From assembly GCA_021399435.1 (NCBI GenBank), contig JAJTUP010000037.1:372001-436000 (forward strand): a DNA stretch of 64,000 nt. Reading direction: 5' to 3'. Below, piece after piece: positions 22,192-33,452 of this stretch. This DNA is from Diaporthe sp. PMI_573 (taxonomy: Eukaryota > Ascomycota > Sordariomycetes > Diaporthales > Diaporthaceae). The notes beneath the pieces were generated by a model. It was not told the DNA's origin, searched no databases, and saw only the letters and a program-made list of their open reading frames with translations. Within the stretch, counting starts at the first letter, position 1. Each line of letters begins with the position of its first letter. Both the position numbers and the translations under genes were made by a program.

Positions 22192-24499
22192 GGTGTGTGG
22201 GGGGAAAGTTGAGCAGAGTGGCGCCTATCCATAAAGATACCGAATGAACAATCAGGAGAAGGTTTCTGAATATATAAGACTTCTGCCTCAATATATCCTG
22301 GTGAAAACGTTCTGCACAATCACCGAAATTTGAGTACGGTTACCCGCATGACAGCGCATGTCGGGCCCCCGGGATGTGAAATGGCCAGGAATCTCCGAAG
22401 TACAAGGACTCTGCTGCAAAACAGAAGAGACCGTGGATCTCTTGAGTGGGCAACCAACCCTGAATGTCCAATTAATATGGAGTTTCGAAAAGGTGGTGTG
22501 GAGAATTGTTCAGGCGAGCAAGGTATAAGTAATGTGATACAACATCCTCCTCTATCTCTTGCATCCTGCACCCCGACGAGGGAAGTGAATGGTAAGGAGG
22601 CAGCGGCCGCACGACAGCAAACTTGATGCACGCTATAGTTTAATCAATCGGAACCTGCAAGGTGACGACGGCGTTTGCATGACCCCGACAGTGACAAAAG
22701 CAATATCTAGCTTGGAGAAAAGGAAGGGAAGTACCGTGAGTAAGTGGGTGGTTATTATTTTGTCAGCGCTTTGTCAGTGCATGGTTGCCTTCGCATTGCC
22801 GCTGCATCCACAGGTAACCTCCAAATAAGTCAAGTTCGCCAGCAATCATTTGCCTACTTTCAATACAAGCTCTCTGATTTGACGTTGGAGTGATCGTGGC
22901 ATCAGCAGTGGGGCTGAATGGCTCAGTTTCAAACATGATATGATCATGAATTCTCAACTGCAGATTGAGGCCGTGGCTCACTCGATATGATCAAGTCTAC
23001 CTTGGCTGCCCCAATCAAGACGACGGTCGCTATTTTCGGATTGGTAGTCGAGACTCGGCGCTTTAGACCTCATCACTAAAGCAAAGGTCAAACGGCTTAT
23101 CTCTTCGCAGCGATGCCAACTTCGCGATATTGCTCTTGGACAACCTGGCCTCCATGACAGAGCCGACATATTCAACACGGCAAGTACCTTCCTGTGGGAA
23201 ATATCTTGCAGGACTCCTTTTCAAGTGAAGCCACCACATAGAGGTGCATGCAAGGTTACAGAAGTCTGCTTTTCTCCCTCTCTCTCTCTCTTTTGCGCAG
23301 CTATGTGGCGGCATAGACAACTCTTGAATATTTGATTGAATACACCTGTGAATGTGCACATTAGTTCCACGAAATGCTTCACCGTGTACCTGATGATGGC
23401 TTTGCAGTAAAGATTACATGTGGTGTCCAAGGCAAGCCTGCCAAGTGTTGCATCATCTCATTGACACCTAAATCCGAGGATTTCAAATGTACTAAGAGAC
23501 TATAAGCTTACCTCTACGCGAAACACTTCTCAAAACTATCCGTACAGACCGTCACACCCTCCTGTCCGTCTGTAAACAAGCTGAGCGATTTCCTAATACG
23601 TGCTCTATCTGAGGATACACACTTGAATCTAGGCGTGACGTCGAAGAACGAAGAAGTATAGCGCACGCATCTGAGGCTTCTCCACCGATCCTAGCGGGGT
23701 ACTGTTGTCTCCCTTTCGGAAGGAGTCAATGACCGGGACATGGATGTACAACATGCTTGCTGTGGGGACACCTCGGTAGGTATTCTACCACGCAAATACG
23801 AGCCTTGGGCTGAGTTGTCTGAATTTTATCCTGTCTATCAGGAACATGCACGTCTTGGCCGACGAGCGCCAGCATCATGGACTTCTCGGGATCTGCAGCA
23901 AAACGGCCATCGTTTTACAAGTTGAAAATCAAGGGATGAACGCTATTCTCGTTGATGAACGCTTTGCCAAACCAGCCAGACTGAAATCATATTGCTTTCG
24001 AAAACTAGCGTCAGAAGTTGTAAAAGTCGACAGCAAATGTGTGAAGAAGTAGAACTGCAAGTGCCTGAAAGGCAAATTGGGAAGGGAGATGGGAAGGTCC
24101 GTAAAAGATGTCACGCTACGTAATCTGGCGACCAGTTATTCTAAGCGTCAAGGCAAGGGCAAGGGAGTCCACCTGGTCGGAATCGAAGTTGTCAGGTCAA
24201 TGAGAGGACCCATTTGATGAGAAGTACCATGGCGTGGAAAATAATTCTTACTGTATATGTTCAGGCGCTGAGTCAGTGCTACAGCCGCTCTCCGCCGGGC
24301 ACCCCAATTTCATTGGATCAGGAACAAAGGGTTGAGAATGACCTGGACGCTGACAAAGTGCCACTGACAAAGCGCTCTCCACAGGAGAGTTTCCCCACCG
24401 AGTCTAACATGCCTGTGGGTCAGACTGACAAAGTCGCCAAGGACCTTTCCTTTACTCAACCCTGGAACGCGACAAACAAGGAATGCGGAGAGTGTAAGA
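22192..24499. other. Gene-poor stretch with two short peptide-like frames
   Basis: Mostly empty. Frames at 22680-22828 (hydrophobic core WVVIILSALCQCMVAFALP) and 24217-24516 look weakly like signal-peptide-bearing peptides. Both are preceded by gaagtacc and carry a gtcagtgc string in the hydrophobic part. They could be relics of a duplicated small secreted protein gene. Evidence is weak. Confidence 0.3.
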
Positions 24500-24516
24500 C
24501 ATGCAGGAGGTCCTGA
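24217..24516 (+). CDS. Candidate small secreted peptide precursor, 99 aa (weak)
   Basis: The ATG at 24217 (or 24229) opens a frame with a short hydrophobic start (MAWKIILTVYVQALSQC). A hydrophilic part follows with one Lys-Arg site in VPLTKRSPQ and a CGECKTC end. This could be a secreted, Kex2-processed peptide, but the opposite strand also has an open frame with membrane-like features, and no family is recognised. Kept only as a low-confidence candidate. Confidence 0.2.
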   Translation: MRSTMAWKIILTVYVQALSQCYSRSPPGTPISLDQEQRVENDLDADKVPLTKRSPQESFPTESNMPVGQTDKVAKDLSFTQPWNATNKECGECKTCRRS

Positions 24517-25302
24517 AGGTCTGTTAAGGAAAGCAGTCATACACCACAAAATACTCTCTACAAATAACTGAGACTCCGCTCCATATTTGGGGTCTGATGT
24601 GGCTTTTCTCACGATATACCTCTCAGCCCATGTATCGATTTCGACCTTGGGAGCTGCTTCCGAAGTCCACCTGCATGCATCGATTCGGATGATGGTGGCT
24701 ATTGCAGCCATGAAGAGTGTCCAGACGTTGATCATGGAGAAATCAAAGGCTATGAACGCCACAAGCTACCCAACGGCGAGAAGCTTGCACAAAATGTGCT
24801 TTCTGTTCACGACCAGGAGGAAACATAACAGCGCGGAGATCTTAGATATTGTTTCGGCGCCAGGACGGAAGCTCTATCCATCTATTTTTTCCCTACAACA
24901 CTAACTACGGTTGGCATACATTTAGGCAATATCTTGATCCCAGATTCGACCCAGAATGCGTCAAAAACCAATTTTTCTTGTCAACTGAGAGCTGTTGTCT
25001 GCCCGTCTTACACGGCCAATAGACCGACTCTGCGCCGCAGCGGTAGGCTTTTTCATTGCGCGGCGCCGGCTTCATGGAGGCGGGCGGCTTGGCAGCAGGT
25101 GTCGGCCTCATCGTAGCCATTATCCTCCTGCCTCTCTGTCTCTTCGTGTGGTCTGGAGCTTGGGGATTTCCCGTCTAATGTGATGCCGCACAACCAGAAG
25201 AGCAGCATTAAATGACACCAGAGTTAACGTCCAGATTAAACAATGAATGGCGAAGTAGTATGCGGGGTACAGAAAATCCCAGTCTTTGTTGGAATTAGAC
25301 AA
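24500..25302 (-). pseudogene. Possible relic of a membrane-protein gene
   Basis: Read on the minus strand, 25302-25120 gives a start with a membrane helix (YPAYYFAIHCLIWTLTLVSF) followed by basic residues (RHHIRREIPK). After a broken interval, 24800-24500 reads FIAFDFSMINVWTLFMAAIA, then TIIRIDACRW, then AAPKVEIDTWAERYIVRKAT. These pieces have the look of a degraded polytopic protein, with stops and frame changes between them. On the plus strand 25074-25178 encodes a 34-residue peptide that is also hydrophobic, so direction is not certain. Confidence 0.3.
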
Positions 25303-25809
25303 TTGGGCCTCGATGTCGGAAATGAGTATGAAAACAAGGTGTCTAGTCTTCCGTAGGTGAGGCCATCCAGCCCCTTCTAGCAGCCGTGGAACATTTCGGG
25401 TGTCAGGAGACTGGTAGTACTACAGGTGACTGTTTCCAGCACCGGTATACTGTATATTGCACGGTGCCTGGTCGCCGGCGCCTGCTGCAGATAATAATCC
25501 CTGTTGCTCCGCTGCTGCGGCCCATCATCGGAGTTTGAACACTTCCCGATCCGCCGAGACTGTGGGAGGGGAGAAACGGCGGGAACACAAACATCTTCAT
25601 TCATCCTTCAGATCTACATTGACCTGGATAGCGGAGATTGCTACCGACATGTGAAAACGACGTGCGAAAAGTCTGAGAGACAAACGCTCTGTCAGATCTT
25701 AATTTCTTGGCACGACGGTGTTGCTATCGGACCCCGCCACCGTCCAACACCACCCCCCATTTGGACACCCCCTTTCCCCCGTCATACTTGCTTTCGACAA
25801 GCGGCTAAG
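25303..25809. other. 5' region of the bZIP gene
   Basis: The bZIP reading frame stays open upstream through this stretch, but the codons before 25810 do not look coding. A CT/CA-rich run (ccaccccccattt) lies at 25750-25765. Confidence 0.5.
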
Positions 25810-27318
25810 ATGGTTGAAAACGACGGCATGTCTACTACAGAGAGGAAGAGAATTCGTGATCGGCGTGCCCAACAAAAACACCGCGAGAGAAAAGATTTAT
25901 ACACAAAGCAATTGGAAGATCAGGTCGCCTTCTGCCAACATAACCATGAAACTGCCAACATTCGATTGCTGATGGAAAAAGTTGGGCAACTGGAGGCTGT
26001 AAATGACACTCTGCTCAGAGAAAGAGACAGACTTCTGGATCTCGCAAACCATTTCCAGGAATCCCTGACAACTTTCTTCTCCATCGACCAGCACCACAGA
26101 CCAGTCAACGTCAGGAAAGACACTTGCAAGGCATTCTTGTCTTCCACAGCAAGGCCAGTGAGCGGAGCTTGCCAATCAGGAATCAACGTGACACCTATCT
26201 GCGACTCCGCTTCTACCCCAGCCGAGACCGACCTAATAGCCACGCGCCGTCAGATTCCATCGCTAGAGCAACTTACGCCGACAAGGTCCAACGATGGTGA
26301 TGTCAGCGCTGTTGACTCTGCCGATATAGGAGACGCAGCCATTTCTGCTTCCGTCGAAACAGAGGCTCTCGTCACTCATGGACGTCAGCAATTGCCCTCT
26401 TATCCTTCAAACTGTCCATCTCCAACACCGGTAATACGAGACTACCGTGCCCTTGAAATTCCATCAAGGGAACAGGCGCAGATTCAAACCGTTGATGAGG
26501 GCTTTTCGCGCACTAGGATAGATGACCTTTCCCAAACGGCCTTTTCAGAAGGATCGACAAACACGAAGACCATCCCCATCGAGCAAGCTGGCACACAGCT
26601 TACCGCGCTAAGCACTTCAGCAGCTTCGCCAGAGACAAGGCTCAGTCCCAGCGGCCCCAGCGACGAGAATGCAGCCGTTTCAGTACCACCGGCAACCATC
26701 AGCTGGCTCTTACTTCCTGCAAACACAGTTCCCTATGAGCCGAGCAAGCTCGACTGTAATTGGCTAAATTTCCCTCACGCGGTGGCTGACGCGCCAGACG
26801 TGCCGCAGCCCGAAGACCTCTTGTTCGGATCTCGCAAGAACTTGTTGGCGAACGGGATCCACAAAGCCTTACGAACAGCGCGCGTCGCCGAGCCCGAACG
26901 GCTGGCCATGGGATGGCTTCTGTACATCTTTAGCCGATGGCGCATCATACCAACGAGAGAGAATTTCGCGAACATACCCCATTTCCTGCGACCCACCGCT
27001 GAACAAATAAGCCAACCTCACCCAGCAAGGGTCGACATGGTGCCTTGGCCGAGCCTACGCCTCGCCCTCATGAATCAGCACTCAGACTCTCAGCTGGACG
27101 AAACACTTGAGCTTCTTGCCTGCTGTCTCAAACTTCGATGGCCCTGGGGTAAGGAATTTCTACGGATGAGAGATGACGGGAGCCGTCAGTTGGTGGACGA
27201 GTTTCTTAAAACGCTAATGTCTTTGGACGGGTGGGGAATAACTCGTGAATTTGCTGTGGTTTATCCGCAGTTAATTGAGGGGTTGAATCTTCATATTATC
27301 GAGTATAACATAGCTTAA
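25810..27318 (+). CDS. bZIP transcription factor with a C-terminal DUF3425-type region
   Basis: 502 residues, single exon. The ATG at 25810 lies just ahead of the basic region, so it is preferred over upstream codons of the same open frame. Residues 11-30 form the basic region (ERKRIRDRRAQQKHRERK). Leucine/hydrophobic heptads follow to about residue 75 (QLEDQV, LLMEKVGQLEAVNDTLLRERDRLL). A Ser/Thr/Pro-rich linker spans about residues 90-300. The C-terminal 150 residues (WLLYIFSRWRIIPT, RPTAEQISQPHPARVDMVPW, LLACCLKLRWPWGKEFL) match the fungal DUF3425 pattern. The usual invariant Asn of the basic region is replaced by Asp in RDRRAQ. Likely a nuclear regulator; targets unknown. It lies between a P450 gene and an oxidoreductase gene. 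Confidence 0.85.
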   Translation: MVENDGMSTTERKRIRDRRAQQKHRERKDLYTKQLEDQVAFCQHNHETANIRLLMEKVGQLEAVNDTLLRERDRLLDLANHFQESLTTFFSIDQHHRPVNVRKDTCKAFLSSTARPVSGACQSGINVTPICDSASTPAETDLIATRRQIPSLEQLTPTRSNDGDVSAVDSADIGDAAISASVETEALVTHGRQQLPSYPSNCPSPTPVIRDYRALEIPSREQAQIQTVDEGFSRTRIDDLSQTAFSEGSTNTKTIPIEQAGTQLTALSTSAASPETRLSPSGPSDENAAVSVPPATISWLLLPANTVPYEPSKLDCNWLNFPHAVADAPDVPQPEDLLFGSRKNLLANGIHKALRTARVAEPERLAMGWLLYIFSRWRIIPTRENFANIPHFLRPTAEQISQPHPARVDMVPWPSLRLALMNQHSDSQLDETLELLACCLKLRWPWGKEFLRMRDDGSRQLVDEFLKTLMSLDGWGITREFAVVYPQLIEGLNLHIIEYNIA

Positions 27319-28954
27319 TCACGATAATTTGGTCATGGTCCATATAGCTTCACAAGATGCATGTTCTCCGGCAACACACACAGCTTTTGACAAGGAAGCG
27401 AAGAGTGCGAGATGAAGCTCATAGGCTGGCTTTGCGACACATGTGCAATTTTCATGGCATATGGTATGATAGTGTAACAGGTCTTATCAGCCGCAGGCGT
27501 CTACGAACTTCGATGGTGTGTCTGCAAAAGCAGAAGCGGGCCATTTGGTCAATTACATCTCTCGACCTGAGTTTATGTCATGTCTTGCACAATTGATCAT
27601 CATGCGCGTGTATCTGGAGAGTTCGGACCAGAAAGCAATAATGAAGAGTTCCTCACGTGAGGGTTTGCTTTGTCGCTAGGTTGGTCCAACACATGAGCAG
27701 CTCCCATACTGGTGGTATGGACGGCCCGGTTTCGCCGTTCGAGATCGGTGACAACGACCATGATTTCACGGAGTTTCTTCACAGTGTGAGTATCCCAAGC
27801 TTCTACAGTAACTAAACGACATACTACGTCTTGGCCTCGATGTCAAGGTCTTCGCCGAGCTCCTGGTATGGCGTACAGCTACCATCGCGCTCTGAAGAAG
27901 AGGATAAAGGAGCCGGGGAATCGGCCAGCTGGGGCAGTACAACAATACTCGCCAACGATCGCCGTCAGTTATGCGCGAGTGGCAAGTCGAAGCGCCTACT
28001 GGGGGGACATTTTACACAAGAGGGGTGAATTAATAAGAAGTTCTTTTATTGGATCCTTGCATGCAGTCAGCTGTGTGATGCCCTTCGATTTTCAGGGTCC
28101 AAGGCACATTTGGCCAAACGCTAGTCTACTGAAGTGTCTTTCAGGAAAGTCCTCCAAGTAGTATGCTCTCTCCTACATGTGGGGATTAACACATCTTTCA
28201 CTCAAGTATCTTGTAGTGAATCCTGGATAATTAGGTACCCCTGCATATCTTCAGGGGATGAGGCTCTTGGCCCTTGTAAGAAGACCATATCCATGTATCC
28301 CATGTGAAGCTCAGGACGACGTGAAGAATATCTGCCTGTGTGAGGAGACCAGCAAGGGGTAAGTACCTCCTAATTGGCAACAGCTAGGCGGGGCGGCCCG
28401 TTTCTGTTAGTATACACCTACCTAAAGGTGTCGCGTCCTAACTCCACTCACGTACATGCGTCTATGGAGATTCATTTCTTTGACCTTGGAGATCATGTAT
28501 CGTCTCCGGACATTCGTCATCACCTGCTTCATCAGTGGATAAGAACAAAACGTGCCCACAGGCAGACGACAGAGTGAGGTGAGCATCAAACAAGCCGGAT
28601 CAGTCCACCGGGGTCTTATCTCCACGTGACCGTCCCCAGTTTTCCGATCACGGCATCGTCGACGAGTATGACGAATCCTGACTGACTGACAGCAGTGACT
28701 GCGCGTCTGTCTCAAAACGGTCTTACAACAGGGTCATAAGCCACTTGGTGTGTGTTTGCTTGCGTGCGCGATACGACATCAGATAAACCGCCCAAGCAGC
28801 GTCGGCTTCCGAACATCAAGTCACACCAGGGACCACCAACACGGGGATCCTTCCGTCATACCGCCGCCCCGACCCATCGTCCCAGGCTTAATTACTTGCT
28901 TCCCCGGCCTGCGATCCAGGGGTGAAAGGGGGCAACTCATAGCCTTTGGTCAAG
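27319..28954. other. Intergenic with one possible mini-gene
   Basis: At 27693 an ATG opens a 31-codon exon (MSSSHTGGMDGPVSPFEIGD onward) ending at a GTGAGT donor (27786). A branch-like ACTAAAC and an acceptor ending at 27847 follow. The spliced frame then stops after 15 codons. It may be a small gene, an exon relic or chance. Nothing else is supported. Confidence 0.35.
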
Positions 28955-30289
28955 ATGATATGCACAGTCCCGACGGCTCCCCTTCCTATAAGGGTGGGCA
29001 GCCGTCAGGCTCGATGCCTCTCGACCGCCATCTTGAGTGCGAGGAGCAACTTGAACTTGACCTCGGCAGCGAGAATGGGCACCTTTACTCCTCCGCATGA
29101 ATTCCATGGCCCTTATGGGTGGACGAGGATGTATTCGAGTGGGAGGAGGTACGAGACAGTGGTCGTTGGTGCAGGCCCAGGTGGCATCGGGGCTGTTGGG
29201 AACCTGCTTGAGGTGCAGAAGGGTCCGATACTATGGGCCGACGAGTTGTTTGATGGAGGACGGCTCAACAAGCATTATCGCGAGGTACCTTCAAACACCA
29301 AGGTCAAATTCTTCACCAAGTATGCCGAGGGGGTCGAGGTATTCAGGAACATCGCCAAGGAGACCCCGGAACCCAATGCGATGAGCCATCTCCTCAGCTT
29401 GGACCCAGAGAAGACGTGTCACATAGCGCAAGCAGCAGACTTGTGTCTCATGCTGACAAATGGGTTGGATGAACAGAAAGGCGTCACAAAGCACCAAGGC
29501 AGAGTCACCGATGCAACATGGTCAAATTCGACCTGGAGCGTTTCGATCTCCCGGCCAGACGGCACTCCACCTACGCAGGTCGATGCCAGCAGGCTCGTCA
29601 TGTGCACCGGCTCCTCGCCCACCAGCGGCCCTCTCCCCGTCAGCCACCTGCAGGAAATCCACCTCGACACCGCCCTCTCGCCCACACTCCTCTCCAAAAT
29701 CCTCCCCACCAACCAGCCCACGCAGATCGGCGTGATCGGCGCCTCCCACTCCGCCATCCTCGTTCTGCGCAACCTGTCCCGCCTGGCATCCAGCACCCAC
29801 CCCAAGCTGCGCATCAAGTGGTTCACCCGCCACCACCTCCGATACGCCGAGGAGCGCGACGGCTGGATCTTGCGGGACAACACGGGGCTCAAGGGCGAGG
29901 TGGCGACGTGGGCGCGCGAGAACCTGGAGGAAGAGGTCCTGGCCTCGTCGTCCGTGTCGAGCCACCTCGTCAAGATCCCGACCAGCCATGGCGATGAGAC
30001 CGAGACGTACAGGCGCGAGCTCGCGGGCTGCACGCACGCCTGCCAGGCCATCGGGTACAAGCCCGACAGGCTGCCGGAGCTGAGGGTCGGGGGGAGGGCT
30101 GTGACACCCAGGTTTGAGAACACGACCGGCTCATTCGTCGATGCCGAGTCTGGGGAGAGGATACCAGGACTGTTTGGTGCCGGTATAGCATTCCCTCAGC
30201 GGGTGGTAGATCCGGAAGGAAATGTTGAGTACGCCGTCGGGCTGTTCAAGTTTATGAATTTTTTGAAGAAGGTGGTGCCGGAATGGTAG
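28955..30289 (+). CDS. FAD/NAD(P)-dependent oxidoreductase, possibly mitochondrial
   Basis: Single exon, 444 residues from the ATG at 28955. A first nucleotide-binding motif [16 protein letters not shown] (FAD) is at about residue 70 and a second, [17 protein letters not shown] (NAD(P)), near residue 260. A late [10 protein letters not shown] segment is typical of the FAD-closing motif. The architecture is that of pyridine-nucleotide-disulfide-type flavoproteins and flavin monooxygenases. The first 36 residues are rich in Arg, Ser, Ala and Leu with no acidic residue, like a mitochondrial presequence; an alternative start [10 protein letters not shown] at 29063 would remove it. Substrate unknown. 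The 29.6-30.1 kb segment is notably GC rich. Confidence 0.75.
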   Translation: MICTVPTAPLPIRVGSRQARCLSTAILSARSNLNLTSAARMGTFTPPHEFHGPYGWTRMYSSGRRYETVVVGAGPGGIGAVGNLLEVQKGPILWADELFDGGRLNKHYREVPSNTKVKFFTKYAEGVEVFRNIAKETPEPNAMSHLLSLDPEKTCHIAQAADLCLMLTNGLDEQKGVTKHQGRVTDATWSNSTWSVSISRPDGTPPTQVDASRLVMCTGSSPTSGPLPVSHLQEIHLDTALSPTLLSKILPTNQPTQIGVIGASHSAILVLRNLSRLASSTHPKLRIKWFTRHHLRYAEERDGWILRDNTGLKGEVATWARENLEEEVLASSSVSSHLVKIPTSHGDETETYRRELAGCTHACQAIGYKPDRLPELRVGGRAVTPRFENTTGSFVDAESGERIPGLFGAGIAFPQRVVDPEGNVEYAVGLFKFMNFLKKVVPEW

Positions 30290-30802
30290 ACATTTAGAGG
30301 GTTTAATTGCGTGCATAGAATATGCGAAGGTCTTCTTGACATCTGCTAGAGATGACCTTCGGATCGTGGTGGTTGGGTCCGAAACTAGAATTGCATGAAC
30401 GGTGTCTCAGGAAGGAGATAAGAAGCAAGGCCTTCAGGACGCTGGGAGGAGCAAAATCAGAGATCATAGAAACGCTCAAAGCACAACAGCTCGAAGACCT
30501 GCTTAGCTGGAGTTAGAATTAGCTTATTGGTTGTCGTCAAGCCGCATTTGACCGGATCAATTGCGGGGAGCTACCCCTTGATATTAGCAATGGATCTACT
30601 TCAATGCCGCGGTTGGCCAATTCAGCAGGTTCTGCTGACTATTTACAGCACAGCAGTTTGTTGACATAGAACCATGGTTCAAACAAGCTATGCAATACTT
30701 CGAAGCATATGGGTGTGAAATGAAGTTAAGTAGCCACCAAGGCACGCGCACTAGAATCTAATATAACCTATGAGACATCGCCCTACTGACACAGAGCTTG
30801 AC
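30290..30802. other. Intergenic, entry to the AT-rich island
   Basis: No gene. Base composition falls toward AT from about 30.7 kb onward. Confidence 0.55.
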
Positions 30803-31175
30803 AGCCTCCTATGGGACATCCTTCTATAGGACATCCTCCTATGAGACATCATCCTATAGGATAACCTTCTTTGGGATAATCTCCTGTAGGACATCATTCT
30901 ATAGGACAGCCTCTTATAAGATAACATCTTATAAGAGAATCTCCTGTGTGAGTAATGCCTATAAGACGACCTCCTATAGAACAACCTCCTGAAGCACAAC
31001 TTCCTGAGGCACAACCTCTTAAGGCATAGCATTTTGTAGGATAACCTCCTGTAGAATAACTTTCTACCAGATGCCTTTCTACAGAACAGCTTCCTATAGA
31101 ACAACTCCCTGTAAGATAAATTTCCTAGAGTATAAATTTCTACTAGACATCCTCCTAGAAATAAGCTTTCTATAA
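30803..31175. repeat. 15-bp minisatellite, about 24 diverged units
   Basis: Units of the form cctcctataggacat follow one another with a period of 15 bases and differ at several positions each. Because 15 is a multiple of three and stops are rare, both strands stay open over long parts. The minus strand reads as a Tyr-Arg-Arg-Leu-Ser-like five-residue repeat over 31104-30800, the plus strand as a Ser-Tyr-Arg-Thr-like one. Units become AT-rich toward the 31.17 kb end, where the array merges with plain AT sequence. Whether it was ever translated cannot be told. Confidence 0.75.
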
Positions 31176-32023
31176 TTAAACATTTAATTTTATATTAAAA
31201 TAAATCTATTAACTTTTATTATAATTCTGAAGGTTAGTGCCTTCAGCAGTGTGTGTGTGTACGGCAGGGTCGCAGCAGGGTGCCTGGAGGCGAGTTGGGA
31301 CGATTGAGAGTGGTTCGGACAACTTTGCATTGAATTTGAGTGGGCTTCTGTCAGCCCTCCTCACAGTCCCTCCGACATCGTCTCAACCCTGGGCACGCGT
31401 GAGTTGGCTCTGGTGCAGGAATGGCGAGGCCGGAAAATTCGGCCCTCAGACCCACTACCTTTGGCTTTAAATAGCCAGCCAACCCTAACCCTGACAGTAA
31501 CCAAACTAAGTACAGATAAACTTCAGAAATCAGGCTATCTAACAAACTAAGTTACATGCTTTTTGGGTAAGAAATAAGGGTAATGCAGAGGTACGAAGTT
31601 AGGGTCTTAAAACAGCACAAAAAATCGGCTCACGGCCACCAAACTCATCTGCCGGCGTGCACGCCCCATGGGCACTTAGAGAAAATCCAGTGCCAAGTCT
31701 AGGGTAACTCTCTGCGTGCAGCGCCCACACAAGCGTTTCCGTTTAACAATAATAAATTATTTAATAATAAAAATTAAAAGTTTTAATCTCTAAATAAAAA
31801 TCCCTAGCAGTTATAAGCTCTATACCGTTACAAATTTTCCCTTATATAAAACATATAGTATAGAGAGAGAAAAAAAGAAAAAAGTCTGTATGAGTAAACT
31901 AAAAGTAAGATATATTATTCACATGTCTTCCAATCCACAAAATAAGAAAAAAATACGCGATGGTAATACATGCCCCCCTGTTTTATATCAGTACTATATC
32001 ACACCTAAAAGGAGTTAGGGTAG
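31176..32023. other. AT-rich island without genes
   Basis: Long A/T tracts (31176-31215, 31745-31880) surround a less AT-rich block at 31240-31500. The pattern fits a degraded, possibly RIP-mutated repeat. No transposon frame survives. Confidence 0.55.
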
Positions 32024-32094
32024 TCTTACAGCCCGATTCGAACGAGCGATCTTCGCATTACAAGTGCGACGCCTTACCACTTGGCCATAGGGGC
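32024..32094 (-). tRNA. tRNA-Thr(UGU)-like element with a degenerate acceptor stem
   Basis: Read on the minus strand from 32094, the element has a D arm with A-box TGGCCAAGTGG. It also has a fully paired anticodon stem TCGCA/TGCGA closing the loop CTTGTAA (anticodon TGT), a five-base variable loop and a T arm GCTCG-TTCGAAT-CGGGC with a B-box. The 5' acceptor strand GCCCCTA has no partner: the matching 3' bases are TGTAAGA. Everything but the acceptor stem is intact, so this is a tRNA pseudogene or the head of a tRNA-derived SINE rather than a working tRNA. It lies inside the AT-rich island. Confidence 0.6.
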
Positions 32095-33452
32095 TTTTTT
32101 CTAAAAATTCTAAAATATTTAACTATAAGCTCTCTTATTCAAATTTCATTATCACCAGGTGTACCCCTTTAATGAATTATATATATTATCAAGGCGGTCT
32201 TATAGAAACTTCTTACAAAACAGGCAGTAGTTGTTATATTAGTAGGAGTTAAAAAAAATTAATTATTTAATTTCTTTAAATTAAATTTTTAACTACTTAT
32301 AAGCTAAAAGAAAATAGCTTAAATCTAGTGTTCCACTAGTTATTAGATGTAATAAGAGCTGTATATATGTAAGGCTCATTGCCGTTCCAGCTTAGTAGAG
32401 AAACTTAAAGAATATAAATAGTCTATATATGTAAGGCTCTACAAAGAAGGAAACACTAGCATAATTATCCACTCTGTAGGCAGGAACAGATACTAGACTC
32501 CCGTCTAGTCAAAATCTTACTTGCTTTAATTCTGCTATAACAAGAATCTCCGGCGGGATTGGGGTTGCATGCCGAGACCAGACAATAGAACCAGGCGGAC
32601 CTCCTGTTCTCTATTTCCAAGACGACTTTCACACAGCAACTATTATTTTGACTGCACATGCAGATCCATCTTTCAGGGGTGCATCTGTCCGCTCTTTGAT
32701 GATATCAAAGAGGGCTGTTGATCTCGCTAAAGGGGATCATTAACCTCAGGTAGCCGTGGTGGACCTGAAAAGGGGGTGTCATTGGATCATCAGGAAACTC
32801 CACTTGGAGCCGTTCGTTATCGGCTTGACCACCCGCACGGAGTGTGTAAGAACCAGTGCACTCGTCAAGCAGAGTATCTAGCACTCTTACCGATCTATTC
32901 GAGAGAGTGAACGGGTTCACTAATTCTTTATGAGTTTTATAAACCTCAGACTTGAGTCGATAAATTCCCTGAAAGCGGCCTCGCGGAGTATCGTCCCGCT
33001 CAGTCTCATCGCTGTGCTCTTCCTCATGCGCATTTATATTGAGGTTAAAAAAACGCGGGGTCCATTTTGCATTCAGAAATCTTACGAAATCTCCTCGATT
33101 TGACCTTCGTTTCCATGTACAGATGGTGATGAACAGTTGCCGGGCATTGGGGATGGGCTATCAGCTGTACAAAATGGATTGTGGAGCGTCCCCTATAGCG
33201 GACTCCACTCATTTGGCGGTGACTCCTGATCTCTGTCTTGACGCCGGACAGACTTATAATTACCAGGTACATTCTGAAACATCTTTCTAAGATGTCCAGG
33301 ATGGAATGATGAACCCGGCGCATCGTTCTCCTCCATGAGGCTGAAGCGTACATTTCAACCGAAACAATAGTGCAAGAAGTGCCTCGGCTCAACGGTCTTG
33401 AACTGAATTCCTTTATCTATGCTATACTCCTTTCCCATCAAATCACCTCACA
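32095..33452. other. AT-rich then ordinary intergenic DNA
   Basis: Holds a duplicated tatatatgtaaggctc (near 32354 and 32416) and a perfect small palindrome CTAGTG-TTC-CACTAG at 32325-32339. From 32.6 kb the composition returns to normal; the last part is the upstream region of the amidotransferase gene. Confidence 0.55.

Noticed and set aside
22680..22828. Hydrophobic 49-codon peptide frame
   Set aside because: Could be a signal-peptide relic similar to 24217, but the similarity is a few words only; not enough to call a gene.
31478..31492. Telomere-like CCCTAA repeats
   Set aside because: Only two units (aaccctaaccct), in the middle of the window with normal genes on both sides; not a telomere.
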